The notes: generated from the sequence alone by a model not told the origin. DNA of 64,000 nucleotides from Lentzea albida (GCF_900111005.1 NZ_FOFV01000009.1:62001-126000); one strand, 5' to 3'; positions 8,334 through 16,787 are shown, counted from the first letter of the stretch. Numbers and translations are program-made.

Positions 8334-9208
8334 CAGATGGCCTTCCTGTTCGTCCAGCGGGTGACGCCGTAGGACAGCGCGATGGTGAAGGCCAGCAGGA
8401 CCACCGACGCGGCCGCGGCGAGGCCGTAGTTGTTGCGGGTGAAGGCGGCGTCGTAGATGTACATGCTCGGCGAGAACCGGGCGCTGATCATGGGCGTCGA
8501 CTGCGAGAGCAGCACCGGTTCGGTGAACAGCTGCAGCGCCCAGATCAGCGTGAAGATGCCCACCGTGACGATCGCGCCGCGCACCAGTGGCGCCTTGATC
8601 CGCACGGCCTGCTTGACGGGACCGGCACCGTCCACGACGGACGCCTCCAGCACCTCGCGCGGCACGGCCTGCAACGCGGCGTAGAAGATCACCATGTTGT
8701 AGCCGAGGTTGCTCCACAGGGCGATGTTCACGATCGACGGCAGCACGGTGTCGATGCCGAGGAAGTTGATCTGGATGTCGGCCCTGGCGAACAGGTCGAC
8801 GATCGGGCTCAGCCCCGGCGTGTAGAGGTAGAGCCAGATCAGCGCCGCGATGATGCCCGGCACGGCGTGCGGCAGGTAGAGGCTCATCTGCGCCCAGCTG
8901 CGGAGCTTCGCCACGCCGGAGTCGAGCAGCAACGCGAGGGTCAGGGCGCCGACGACCATCAGCGGGATGTAGAGCAGGCAGTACAGCACGACGGTCAGCA
9001 GGCCGTTCAGGAACGTCGGGTCGCTGAGCACCGCGAGGTAGCTGCGCAGCCCGACGAACACGGTGCTCTCCGGGCCGAACCCGAGCCCGGGCTGGTCGGC
9101 GGCGAAGAAGCTGAGCCAGACCGCGGTACCGGTCGGGACGAGGAAGACCGTCACGAGCAGCACGAAGAACGGCGCCATCAGCACGGCGCAGGCGAGCCTG
9201 CCCTTCAC
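8333..9208 (-). CDS. Carbohydrate ABC transporter permease (MalF type)
   Basis: 291 residues, six transmembrane helices, starting at GTG 9208, which overlaps the binding-protein stop in a GTGA. The EAA loop is seen as PREVLEASVVDGAGPVKQAVRIKAPLVRG (about residues 178-206). It pairs with the downstream permease for sugar uptake across the cytoplasmic membrane. Coupling to both neighbours indicates a single transcript. Substrate undetermined; the hydroxyacid dehydrogenase and DUF2264 partners favour an acidic or polysaccharide-derived sugar. Confidence 0.93.
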   Translation of the reverse strand: MKGRLACAVLMAPFFVLLVTVFLVPTGTAVWLSFFAADQPGLGFGPESTVFVGLRSYLAVLSDPTFLNGLLTVVLYCLLYIPLMVVGALTLALLLDSGVAKLRSWAQMSLYLPHAVPGIIAALIWLYLYTPGLSPIVDLFARADIQINFLGIDTVLPSIVNIALWSNLGYNMVIFYAALQAVPREVLEASVVDGAGPVKQAVRIKAPLVRGAIVTVGIFTLIWALQLFTEPVLLSQSTPMISARFSPSMYIYDAAFTRNNYGLAAAASVVLLAFTIALSYGVTRWTNRKAI

Positions 9209-10503
9209 CGGGCACCCTCCTCAGTGGACAGACCGAGCGCCTTGAGGTCGGGCATCGTGCCGCTCTGCGCCTCGCGCAGGGCGTCGATCACCGTGCCGAC
9301 TCCCGCACCCGCCCGCGCGAACCCGTCCTGCATGACCTTCTGCGTGGCGGTCATCCGCGGCCCCCACACCCAGCCGTCGCGGATCTTGTCCGCCTCCTGC
9401 TGGAACAGCCGGTAGATGTCCTGACCGCCGTAGTACTCGCCGGGGAACGCCTTCGCGCCCGCCTCGACCAGGCCGGGCGCCACCGGGTACTGGCTGCTCG
9501 TGCCGCTCTTGAGCCGGGCGGTCAGCGCGTCCGGGTGCGTGCACTGCCATTCGATGAACTCCATCGCGGCCTCGGGCTGCCGCGAGTCCTTGGTGACGGC
9601 GAACGTCGACCCGCCGTGCGTGCCGACGACCTGCTCGTCCCAGATCGGCATGGGGGCGATGCGCCACTTGCCCTTCTGCGCCGGACGGGCCCGCATCTGC
9701 GCGCCCGCGTCCCACGCGCCGCTGAGCCTCGTGATCACGCGGTCCTGGCCGAGCTGCGCGTCGTGCTGCTTGCTGTCGGCGGCGTTGCGGAACACCAGGT
9801 CCTCGTCGATCAGCCCCTGCCAGTAGTCCGCGACCTTGCGCGTGGGCGCGTCGGCGAGGGAAACGCGCCACTTGCCGCCACTCGTGTCGAACCACTGCGC
9901 TCCCGCCTGCCAGGCGTAGCAGGCGAACTGCATGGCGCCGTCGGTCGGGAAGATCGCGAGCCGCTGCTCGGGGAACCGGTCGCGGACCGTGCGGGCGAGC
10001 GAGGCGAACTCGTCCCACGTCGCGGGGATCTCGTACCCGTTGGCCTGGAACAGGTCCGCGCGGTAGTGCAGGACCATCGGCTCGACGTCGAGGGGGACGC
10101 TGAACACGCGGTTGTCGAACGTCGTGAGCTTCAGGGCCTGCGGGAGGATCTTCTGCTTGACGCGATCGGTCACGAGGTCGGTGATGTCCCTGGCGACGCC
10201 GTCGATCGCGTACCCCGGCACCTGCGGGTACTCGATCGTGGCGACGTCGGGGGCGTTGCCCGCACGAGCCGCGTTGCTGAGCTTGGCGTACCCGCCCTGC
10301 CCACCCGAGGGGATCTGCTGGAAGACCACCCTGATGCGGTTCTGCGAGGAGTTGAACGCGTCGACGACCTGCTGACTACCTCGCAGGGCCGACCAGAACG
10401 TGATCTCTACCGGACCTCCGGCACCGCGGCGTTGCGGAGTGGAGCAGGCCGCCAGTGGTGCCGTGAGGCCCGCCGCGAGAAGTGTGCGACGACTCAGGCG
10501 CAT
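9205..10503 (-). CDS. Sugar-binding lipoprotein of ABC transporter
   Basis: 432 residues from ATG 10503. This start sits 9 nt after an AUCAGG ribosome site, whereas the ATG at 10512 has none. The signal contains SRRT, a hydrophobic core and lipobox L-A-A-C, resembling Tat/lipoprotein signals. The mature part has the extracellular solute-binding protein 1 pattern: ITFWSALRGSQQVVDAFN, then PAQKGKWRIAPMPIW and GGSTFAVTKDSRQPEAAMEFIEW. It captures substrate at the outer membrane face and delivers it to the two permeases. A 13-bp operator-like sequence lies 39 bp upstream. Confidence 0.92.
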   Translation of the reverse strand: MRLSRRTLLAAGLTAPLAACSTPQRRGAGGPVEITFWSALRGSQQVVDAFNSSQNRIRVVFQQIPSGGQGGYAKLSNAARAGNAPDVATIEYPQVPGYAIDGVARDITDLVTDRVKQKILPQALKLTTFDNRVFSVPLDVEPMVLHYRADLFQANGYEIPATWDEFASLARTVRDRFPEQRLAIFPTDGAMQFACYAWQAGAQWFDTSGGKWRVSLADAPTRKVADYWQGLIDEDLVFRNAADSKQHDAQLGQDRVITRLSGAWDAGAQMRARPAQKGKWRIAPMPIWDEQVVGTHGGSTFAVTKDSRQPEAAMEFIEWQCTHPDALTARLKSGTSSQYPVAPGLVEAGAKAFPGEYYGGQDIYRLFQQEADKIRDGWVWGPRMTATQKVMQDGFARAGAGVGTVIDALREAQSGTMPDLKALGLSTEEGAR

Positions 10504-10536
10504 GAATCGCATCCTGATCGCCTGATCGGTTTTACG

Positions 10537-11565
10537 TCAAGAAACGGTCAAACGCTCAGTCGACGAGCGGATCTTCAACGCGGGCAGCAGCTCGACCCGT
10601 TCGGCGGCCGTGACCTCGCCTTTCAGCTTCCGCAGCAGCAGCTCGGCAGCGACTTTCCCAACCTCGGTCTTCGGCGGCGCGACGGCCGTGAGCGGGATGC
10701 TGCCGAGGGAGGCGACCACGTCGTCGTACGACACGACCGAACACATCCCCGGCACGTCGACCCCCGCGCGCATCAGCTGCTGGACCAGCATCAACGCGTC
10801 TTCGTCGCCGTGCAGCACCGCCGCCGTGGCCCGGTGCGCGCGCAGCACGTCCGCGAGCTCGGTGTCCGGCGAGCTCCGCACCGTGACCGCGTCCTCCAGT
10901 CCTGCGGAGATCTCCGCGAACGCCCTGCGCAACACGCGTGCGGTCGGGCTGTCGTCGCGTGCGGCCAGCACGATCCGACGGTGCCCAAGGTCCGTCAGGT
11001 GCTTCACGGCCAGGTACATGCCGTACCAGTGGTCGGAGCACACGGAGTTCATCGCGCGCAGCCCACCGCTCGGCCGGCGCTCCATGAGAACGGTCGGGAC
11101 GCCCGTGTCCGCGAGCCAGTCGTCCTCGGCCTCCTCCTCGGACGTGCGCCACCGCGGCGCCATCAGCAGCCCCTGCACGGACTCGGTCAGCGCCTTCTCG
11201 ACGATGGGCCGTTCCGCGCCCCTGACCTGCGGCGCGATGTGCAGGACGACCCGCATGCCGGCCTCTTCGAGCGTCTTGCGGGCGCCGTTCATCGTCTCGT
11301 AGAGGTACGTGTGGCGCTCCGGCACGACCAGCGCGATCGACCCGTTCACCGCCTGTCGCGGTTCCGGCTGCTCGACCGGGGTGAGCGACCGCGCGACGCC
11401 GTGCCCGCGGCGCAGCTTGCCGAAGCGGGCGAGCTCCTCGACGTCACGGCGGATCGTGACGATCGAAACGTCCAGTTCCTCGGCCAGATCGCTCACCTTG
11501 ACCGTGCCCCGCGACGCCGTGACGGCCAGGATCCGCTGCCGCCGTGCCTCGCTGGACTCCCGCAT
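10537..11565 (-). CDS. DeoR-HTH/LacI-type ligand domain regulator
   Basis: 342 residues with an unusual combination. The N-terminal HTH is DeoR-like (RRQRILAVTASRGTVKVSDLAEELDVSIVTIRRDVEEL, about residues 8-46), whereas residues about 75-340 form a LacI/periplasmic-binding-like sensor (SIALVVPERHTYLYETMNGARKTLEEAG; DLGHRRIVLAA; SVVSYDDVVASLGSIPLTAV). This hybrid class occurs upstream of actinomycete sugar operons. It is the first gene of the ABC-dehydrogenase-DUF2264 operon. Two copies of CGTTTGA(G/C)CGTTT, one before its own start and one before the binding-protein gene, are its likely operators, implying autoregulation and sugar-relieved repression. Confidence 0.9.
   Translation of the reverse strand: MRESSEARRQRILAVTASRGTVKVSDLAEELDVSIVTIRRDVEELARFGKLRRGHGVARSLTPVEQPEPRQAVNGSIALVVPERHTYLYETMNGARKTLEEAGMRVVLHIAPQVRGAERPIVEKALTESVQGLLMAPRWRTSEEEAEDDWLADTGVPTVLMERRPSGGLRAMNSVCSDHWYGMYLAVKHLTDLGHRRIVLAARDDSPTARVLRRAFAEISAGLEDAVTVRSSPDTELADVLRAHRATAAVLHGDEDALMLVQQLMRAGVDVPGMCSVVSYDDVVASLGSIPLTAVAPPKTEVGKVAAELLLRKLKGEVTAAERVELLPALKIRSSTERLTVS
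10542..10554 (-). promoter_or_regulatory. Putative operator CGTTTGACCGTTT
   Basis: Read on the minus strand, two CGTTT units are separated by 3 bp. It overlaps the last codons of the regulator gene and lies about 39 bp upstream of the binding-protein start. It differs by one base from the sequence at 11581-11593. Likely site of the DeoR/LacI hybrid regulator. Confidence 0.55.
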
Positions 11566-11580
11566 GACCGACCGCCTGTT

Positions 11581-11593
11581 CGTTTGAGCGTTT
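11581..11593 (+). promoter_or_regulatory. Putative operator CGTTTGAGCGTTT
   Basis: Two CGTTT units separated by 3 bp, 15 bp upstream of the regulator start and in the 97-bp region shared with the divergent epimerase gene. The match with 10542-10554 (12 of 13 bases) in the opposite orientation supports autoregulation by the DeoR/LacI hybrid. Confidence 0.55.
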
Positions 11594-11662
11594 TGCCGCG
11601 AGCATAGCTGACACGACTCTCAGCGACCGGGGACTAGCTTCGGCCGCGAGGGGGACACCGAC

Positions 11663-12583
11663 ATGAAGATCGTGATTCCAGGCGGGACCGGACAGGTCGG
11701 CGGCGTGCTGACCCGTGCGCTCAGGGCGGCGGGCCACGAGGTGGTGGTCATCAGCCGCAGCTCCGGCGTGCGCTGGGACGGCCACACGCTCGGTCCGTGG
11801 GCCGACGAGATCAACGGCGCCGACGTCGTCATCAACCTGGCCGGGCGCAGCGTGAGCTGCCGCTACAACGCCGAGAACCTCCAGCAGATGATGCGGTCGC
11901 GGGTCGACTCGGCCCGCGTCGTCGGCGAGGCCATAGCGAAGGCGGACGACCCGCCCGGGGTCTGGTTGCAGATGAGCACGGCGACGATCTACGCGCACCG
12001 GTTCGACGCGCCGAACGACGAGGAGACCGGCGTGCTCGGCGGCCGGGAGCCGGACGTGCCGGGCTACTGGGCCTACAGCGTCGAGATCGCCAAGCGCTGG
12101 GAGGCCGAGCTGGAGGAGGCCGACACCCCGGCCACCCGCAAGGTCGCGCTGCGCTCGGCGATGGTGATGAGCCCGGACCGGGGCGGCGTGTTCGACTACC
12201 TGTCGTGGATGGCCCGGCTCGGGCTGGGCGGCCCGGTCGCGGGCGGCAGGCAGTACGTCTCGTGGATCCACGACGACGACTTCGTGCGGGCCGTCGCGCT
12301 GCTGATCCGCGAACCGATCTCCGGCGCGGTCAACCTCGCGGCGCCGGGACCGGTGCCGCAGCGGGAGTTCATGCGCGAGCTCCGCAAGGCGTGGCGCGTG
12401 CCCGTGGGCCTGCCCGCGACGAGCTGGATGGCCGAGATCGGGGCGTTCGCGCTGCGCACCGACACCGAGCTGCTGTTGAAGAGCCGCCGGGTGGTCCCGG
12501 GCAGGCTGCAGGACGCGGGATTCGAGTTCCACTTCCCGAACTGGCGGGAGGCGGCGCAGAATCTGGCTGAGCGCAGGAGGTGA
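11663..12583 (+). CDS. TIGR01777-family NAD-dependent epimerase
   Basis: 306 residues. N-terminal Rossmann motif GGTGQVGG (7-14), then VVINLAGRSVSCRY, LQMSTATIYAHRFD, and YWAYSVEIAKRWEAE, as in the SDR39U1/TIGR01777 epimerase group; a DUF1731-like C-terminus ends RLQDAGFEFHFPNWREA. Substrates of this family are generally unknown. The stop is followed one base later by the ATG of the nitrile hydratase-family gene, and its last codons (AGGAGGTGA) form that gene's ribosome site, so the four genes to 13678 look like one operon. Confidence 0.9.
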   Translation: MKIVIPGGTGQVGGVLTRALRAAGHEVVVISRSSGVRWDGHTLGPWADEINGADVVINLAGRSVSCRYNAENLQQMMRSRVDSARVVGEAIAKADDPPGVWLQMSTATIYAHRFDAPNDEETGVLGGREPDVPGYWAYSVEIAKRWEAELEEADTPATRKVALRSAMVMSPDRGGVFDYLSWMARLGLGGPVAGGRQYVSWIHDDDFVRAVALLIREPISGAVNLAAPGPVPQREFMRELRKAWRVPVGLPATSWMAEIGAFALRTDTELLLKSRRVVPGRLQDAGFEFHFPNWREAAQNLAERRR

Positions 12584-12584
12584 G

Positions 12585-12836
12585 ATGCCGAGGACCAACG
12601 ACGTCGGAGGCCTCGACGGGTTCGGCCCGGTGGTCGAGGAGCTCGACGAACCGCCCTTCCACCACGACTGGGAGGCGCACGTGATGGCGATGAACCGCGC
12701 GCTGATCGGGCAGAAGGTCTACAACCTCGACGAGTTCCGCGACGCGGTCGAACGGACCATGTCCCACGAGTCGAGCTACTACGAGAACTGGTTCCGCGCC
12801 ATCCGGACGCTCCTGAAGGAGAAGGGCGTTGTCTGA
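12585..12836 (+). CDS. Nitrile hydratase-family beta subunit, N-terminal half
   Basis: 83 residues. The sequence MPRTNDVGGLDGFGPV, then FHHDWEAHVMAMNRAL and YYENWFRAIRTLLKEKG, corresponds to the N-terminal helical domain of nitrile hydratase beta subunits. It stops before the beta-barrel, which is encoded separately by the next gene with an 8-bp overlap. This split is as in thiocyanate hydrolase and toyocamycin nitrile hydratase, where three polypeptides make the enzyme. It also resembles the small activator proteins that load cobalt, a possible second role. Cytoplasmic. Confidence 0.85.
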   Translation: MPRTNDVGGLDGFGPVVEELDEPPFHHDWEAHVMAMNRALIGQKVYNLDEFRDAVERTMSHESSYYENWFRAIRTLLKEKGVV

Positions 12837-13095
12837 GCGCTACCGCACGGGCGACCGGGTGCGGACGTCCACAGTGGACCCCGACCACCACACGCGGCTG
12901 CCGCACTACGCGCGCGGCCACGTCGGCACGGTGGTCGGCAGCGACGGCGTCCACCCGCTCGCGGACCTGAGCGCTCAGGGCATCCAGCAGCCGCAACAGG
13001 TCTACCTGGTGCGCTTCACCGCACGCGAACTCTTCGGCCACGGCGACCACAGCGTGACGCTGTCCCTCTGGGAGGACTACCTCAGCGATGAGTGA
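12829..13095 (+). CDS. Nitrile hydratase-family beta subunit, C-terminal half
   Basis: 88 residues from a TTG start within the end of the preceding gene; GAAGGAGAAGGG just upstream can act as ribosome site. The sequence is the SH3-like barrel of nitrile hydratase beta: FxxGDRVRT-like opening (RYRTGDRVRT), TRLPHYARGHVGTVVG, and the ending VYLVRFTARELFG followed by VTLSLWEDYL. It pairs with the N-terminal half and the metal subunit. The next gene starts 8 bp before its stop, indicating tight translational coupling and fixed stoichiometry. Confidence 0.87.
   Translation: MSERYRTGDRVRTSTVDPDHHTRLPHYARGHVGTVVGSDGVHPLADLSAQGIQQPQQVYLVRFTARELFGHGDHSVTLSLWEDYLSDE
12868..12878. repeat. Iterated palindrome TCCACAGTGGA, copy 2
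   Basis: Second of four perfect copies, within the beta C-terminal-half gene, encoding part of RTSTVDPD. Confidence 0.5.
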
Positions 13096-13678
13096 CGACC
13101 ACGACGACTCCGCGATCGCCGCCCAGGTCCGGGACCTGGAGGCGGTGCTGGAGGAGAAGGGCCTGCTCGACCCGCGCGAACTGGACCAGGTGCTGGAGGC
13201 GTTCGCGGCGAAGTCCTCCCCCGCCAACGGTTTCCGGGTCGTCGCCCGCGCCTGGACGGACGACGGCTTCCGCACACGGCTGCTCGACGACGCGAACGAG
13301 GCGCTGCCCGAGCTCGGCCTGTCGATGGGCGGCGGCCTGCAACCACAGGTGCTGCACGTCGTCGAGAACACCGCCGACGTGCACAACGTCGTCGTCTGCA
13401 CGCTCTGCAGCTGCTACCCGCTCTCCCTGCTCGGCCCGTCCCCCACCTGGTACAAGAGCCCGGCGTACCGCTCGAAGGTGGTCAGCCACCCGCGCGAGGT
13501 GCTGGAGCAGTTCGGCCTCACGCTGCCCGAGTCCACGAGGATCGAGGTGTGGGACGCGAACGCCGAGTCGCGGTACATGGTGCTGCCGCGCCGGCCCGAC
13601 GGCACGCAGGAGCTGACCGAAGCCGAACTCGCGGGTCTGGTGACGCGCAACGGGTTGATCGGCACGGCGGCCGTGTAG
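13088..13678 (+). CDS. Cobalt-type nitrile hydratase-family metal subunit
   Basis: 196 residues. The metal-binding claw V-C-T-L-C-S-C-Y-P (Cys104, Cys107, Cys109) is present; Thr at position 105 marks the cobalt type (iron enzymes have Ser). Also seen: ARAWTDDGFRTRLL before it and PTWYKSPAYRSKVV after it, both conserved in nitrile hydratase alpha and thiocyanate hydrolase gamma. Expected chemistry: hydration of a nitrile to an amide or hydrolysis of a related substrate. With the two beta-half genes this is a three-subunit enzyme. The substrate cannot be told; no amidase gene adjoins. Confidence 0.9.
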   Translation: MSDDHDDSAIAAQVRDLEAVLEEKGLLDPRELDQVLEAFAAKSSPANGFRVVARAWTDDGFRTRLLDDANEALPELGLSMGGGLQPQVLHVVENTADVHNVVVCTLCSCYPLSLLGPSPTWYKSPAYRSKVVSHPREVLEQFGLTLPESTRIEVWDANAESRYMVLPRRPDGTQELTEAELAGLVTRNGLIGTAAV

Positions 13679-13679
13679 G

Positions 13680-14903
13680 TCACCGCGCCGGCACAGGTTC
13701 GTTCGTCAACGCCCGCACCGACGGCGAGGCGAGCATCGCCCCGGTCGCGACCAGGTAGAGCGCGGCGCACCCGAGCAACGCGGCCGACGTGCCGAACGCG
13801 TGCGTCACCGGCCCGATCGCGAGCTGCGCCAGCGGGATCACCGCCCACGACCCGAGCATGTCGTAGGAGTAGACGCGGGCGAGCCGGTCGGCCGGCACGT
13901 GCTGCTGCAGCGCCGTCTCCCACGCCACCGCGAACTGCTCCAGGCCCACCCCGGTCACGAACGAGGTGGCGATCAGCAGCCACGGCGCCGGGTGCACGAC
14001 CATGACGACCGGCAGCACCGCGAAACCGGACACGAGCGCCACGCCGAGCAGCAGCGGCCGGCGCACCCTGAGCCGCATCACGACGAACGCGCCGACGACC
14101 ATGCCCGCGGTCTGCGCGGCCAGGACCAGGCCCCATACCTCACGCCCGAACGTCGTGTCCGCGAGCACCGGCCCGAGCACCATGACACCGCCGACGAGGG
14201 CCGCGTTGACCAGCGTGAAGCTCACGATCACGACCCAGACCCACTGCCGTGACACGACTTCCGCCCAGCCGACCTTCAGCTCGGACAGCACCGAGGGCTT
14301 GTGCTCGGCGGGCAGGCGGGCGGCGGGCACGCGCACGAGCGCGAAGAACACCCCGGCCAGCGCGAACGACAGCGCGTCCACCGCGAGGCCCCAGCCTGGT
14401 CCGATGAACGCGATCAGCAGGCCGCCGAGCGCCGCACCGCCGATGCGCGCGGTGTTCAACCCGAGGCGCAGCACCGCGTTGGCCTGCAGGCGCACCTCGA
14501 CCGGCACGGTCTGCGGCACCAGCGCCATCGAGGCCGGGAGCGAGAACGCGCTCGACATGCCGTTGACCACCGACAGCACCACGAACCACGTCACCGACGC
14601 CGTCCCGGTCAGCACGAGCGCCGCGATCAGGGCCTGGCTCGCGAAGCTGACCGCGCACGACCCCGCGAGCACGAGCTGGCGTGGCAGGCGGTCCGAGACG
14701 ACGCCGCCCCAGAGCAGGAACACCGCGTTCGCGATCGACCGCGCGGCGACGACGACGCCCAGCGACGTGATCGACGAGGTGAGGTCGAGGACGGCGAAGG
14801 CCAGTGCGATCGGTGCCAGCGCGTTGCCCGCGATGGTCGTGACCCGACCCGCGAGCAGCCAGCGGAAAGCCGGATGCGCCAAAGGCGCGAGTGGATCCCC
14901 CAT
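13680..14903 (-). CDS. MFS transporter
   Basis: 407 residues with about twelve hydrophobic helices. The loop after helix 2 contains GGVVSDRLPRQLVL, the MFS motif A region, and the family resembles the TetA/enterobactin-exporter-like (MFS_3) group of actinomycete efflux proteins. Function predicted: proton-driven export of a small molecule from the cytoplasm; substrate unknown. Its stop abuts the end of the convergent nitrile hydratase operon. The haem peroxidase gene lies 66 bp upstream on the same strand, separated by a stem-loop. Confidence 0.9.
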   Translation of the reverse strand: MGDPLAPLAHPAFRWLLAGRVTTIAGNALAPIALAFAVLDLTSSITSLGVVVAARSIANAVFLLWGGVVSDRLPRQLVLAGSCAVSFASQALIAALVLTGTASVTWFVVLSVVNGMSSAFSLPASMALVPQTVPVEVRLQANAVLRLGLNTARIGGAALGGLLIAFIGPGWGLAVDALSFALAGVFFALVRVPAARLPAEHKPSVLSELKVGWAEVVSRQWVWVVIVSFTLVNAALVGGVMVLGPVLADTTFGREVWGLVLAAQTAGMVVGAFVVMRLRVRRPLLLGVALVSGFAVLPVVMVVHPAPWLLIATSFVTGVGLEQFAVAWETALQQHVPADRLARVYSYDMLGSWAVIPLAQLAIGPVTHAFGTSAALLGCAALYLVATGAMLASPSVRALTNEPVPAR

Positions 14904-14927
14904 CAGGACAAGCTACAACGACGCGGG

Positions 14928-14956
14928 AGCCGCCCGATCCCTTGAACCGGGCGGCT
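14928..14956 (-). terminator. Stem-loop after haem peroxidase gene
   Basis: A 9-bp inverted repeat AGCCGCCCG/CGGGCGGCT with an 11-nt loop, 14 bp beyond the peroxidase stop and before the MFS start on the minus strand. It may attenuate read-through from the peroxidase gene. Confidence 0.6.
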
Positions 14957-14969
14957 TCCGGCGTGCGGT

Positions 14970-16631
14970 TCAGTCGCCCAGCGGGTTCAGCAGGTCGGCC
15001 TTGCCCTCGAACGCGAACAGCAGCAGGTCGACCATCCGGAACGTGCTGGAGTCCGGGCCGAGCGTGGGCCGCCAGTACGGCGAGCGCACGATCGAGATCC
15101 GGCTGCCCTCCATCGCGCGGTGGAAGACCTCCGCGGTGAGCCTGCCGCCGACCGGGCCCATCAGCCCACCGGCGACCTCGGCCTCCCGCAGGACGTAGAA
15201 CCACAGCGGGGTCGCCTCGACCAGCTGCGCCCGCTGCTGCTCGGTCAGGCCCTCGACGACCGCGCCGCCGTTGCCCACCAGGATCTCCTCGGCGGTGAGC
15301 GGCTCGACGCCGAAGATCTCGGCGATCTGCTGACCGGTGGCGAGTTCCATCATCGAGGCCCTGGTCAGGTTCCGGAACGCGAGGTTGCGCTCGATCTCCC
15401 GGAACTGCGTGCCGCGCCCGCCGAACGTGCCGGCCGGCAGCCGCGTCAGCGGGTCGACCAGCAGCGTGTCGATCCGCTTGGTGACGTTGCCGCCGCCGGT
15501 CGCCGCGGGCGGCACGAGGTCCTCGCGCTCGGCCTCGGTGAAGTCGTACAGCCGCCGGAAGTCCGCGATCCAGTTGCTGGGCAACGTGAAGATCGGGCCG
15601 CGGTTCACGTCGTCGAGGTCACCCGGCGTGCGGGAGCCCGGGTCGAAGTTGCCGGCCACACCGGTGAAGGTGAACAGCGCGAACAACGTCGCGATTCCAC
15701 CCGGTCCCGTCTCGTTGAACACGCGGTTCCACTGGTACACGTCGCGGACCTGGCTGTGCCCGAAGCGGTACGAGGCGACCGAGAACTCGACGGGCATGGT
15801 CGGCGAGTCGTCGCGGCAGCGGCCCGGCACCTCGAAGAACCGGCGGCCGTGGGTGAAGACGTCGTCCACGATCGCCTGGTCGACGATCCGCGGCAGGAAG
15901 TCGGTCTTGAGCATCCACTGGTAGTGCCGCACCACGAGCTCCTTGGCGGCGCGGAAGAGCCGCGAGCCGGTGAGGCCGGTGAGCGCGAGCTCGTCGACCA
16001 CGCGGTTGTGGAAGCGGATGAACGCGAGGTGCGTCTGCGCCACCACGAGGTTCTCGTCGTTGCGGGCGTCCGGGATCAGCGGCAGCCGCCGATCCGCCGC
16101 CGTGCCGGCCGTCCCACCGCGGCGCGGCAGGTCGAAGCCCTCGAACGGGACGTTGGTGCCCTCGTCCGGGAACGGCACCGGCGTCGTGGTGCCGACCTTG
16201 AGCTTCACGCCGTCCTGGGCGTAGAAGGCCTGGTCGTCCTTGTCGCGCGGGCCGCGGCCGTAGACCGAGTCGAGGTCCAGCGCGGGCGAGCGCCCCTGCA
16301 GCAGCTCGTCGAGGTTCACGTCCTGCCCGAGCTGCGACTCGGTGCGGTCCATCGTCAGGTCGTGGTCGACGAACTGGCCGAGGTAGGTGAAGCCCGCCGG
16401 GACGACCGGGTCGGCCGAGTCGGGCTGCGGGACGTTCGCGGTGATCGCGGTCGCGAGGGCGGTCCGCGTCTCCTCGTCCGTGCGCGGCCCCTTCGGCCCC
16501 AGTCGCGAGAACCGGAACCTGCGCAACTCCTCCGCCGTGGAGGGCTGACGCGTGGTGGCCACACCTTTGTCGTCGAATTCCAGCACTCCTTCGCCCACGA
16601 CGAAGAAACTGTCGCGCACGTGCCTCTTCAT
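14970..16631 (-). CDS. Animal-type haem peroxidase
   Basis: 553 residues from ATG 16631. It belongs to the peroxidase-cyclooxygenase superfamily (An_peroxidase). The distal His lies in the FTYLGQFVDHDLTMDR segment; LAFIRFHNRVVDEL and the proximal His in SYRFGHSQVRDVYQWN follow, with NFDPGSRTP and MDLATGQQ-like MMELATGQQIAEIFG later. No signal peptide is apparent, so it may be cytoplasmic or exported by another route. Bacterial members oxidise halides or organic substrates, but many are uncharacterised. It is divergent from the STAS gene, with a 281-bp region containing a 14-bp palindrome. Confidence 0.88.
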   Translation of the reverse strand: MKRHVRDSFFVVGEGVLEFDDKGVATTRQPSTAEELRRFRFSRLGPKGPRTDEETRTALATAITANVPQPDSADPVVPAGFTYLGQFVDHDLTMDRTESQLGQDVNLDELLQGRSPALDLDSVYGRGPRDKDDQAFYAQDGVKLKVGTTTPVPFPDEGTNVPFEGFDLPRRGGTAGTAADRRLPLIPDARNDENLVVAQTHLAFIRFHNRVVDELALTGLTGSRLFRAAKELVVRHYQWMLKTDFLPRIVDQAIVDDVFTHGRRFFEVPGRCRDDSPTMPVEFSVASYRFGHSQVRDVYQWNRVFNETGPGGIATLFALFTFTGVAGNFDPGSRTPGDLDDVNRGPIFTLPSNWIADFRRLYDFTEAEREDLVPPAATGGGNVTKRIDTLLVDPLTRLPAGTFGGRGTQFREIERNLAFRNLTRASMMELATGQQIAEIFGVEPLTAEEILVGNGGAVVEGLTEQQRAQLVEATPLWFYVLREAEVAGGLMGPVGGRLTAEVFHRAMEGSRISIVRSPYWRPTLGPDSSTFRMVDLLLFAFEGKADLLNPLGD

Positions 16632-16773
16632 GTCTCCCCCTGTATCCCCTCTACCAGGCGACCTGTTCTCCCCAACAAGCACCTGCCCCACCGCCAGTCT
16701 CCGTACGGATGAAAACACCGTCGAAGCTTTTGCCGAGAACCAAAATGCCGTCACGCAGCGGATACGAGGTGGA

Positions 16774-16787
16774 CGAGAATATTCTCG
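16774..16787. promoter_or_regulatory. Palindrome CGAGAATATTCTCG
   Basis: A perfect 14-bp palindrome in the AT-richer 281-bp region between the divergent peroxidase and STAS genes. Its symmetry and position suggest a dimeric repressor site controlling one or both. The binding protein is unknown. Confidence 0.45.

Noticed and set aside
15120..16712. Plus-strand 530-codon frame opposite the haem peroxidase
   Set aside because: No recognisable motif; the peroxidase on the other strand has both His motifs.
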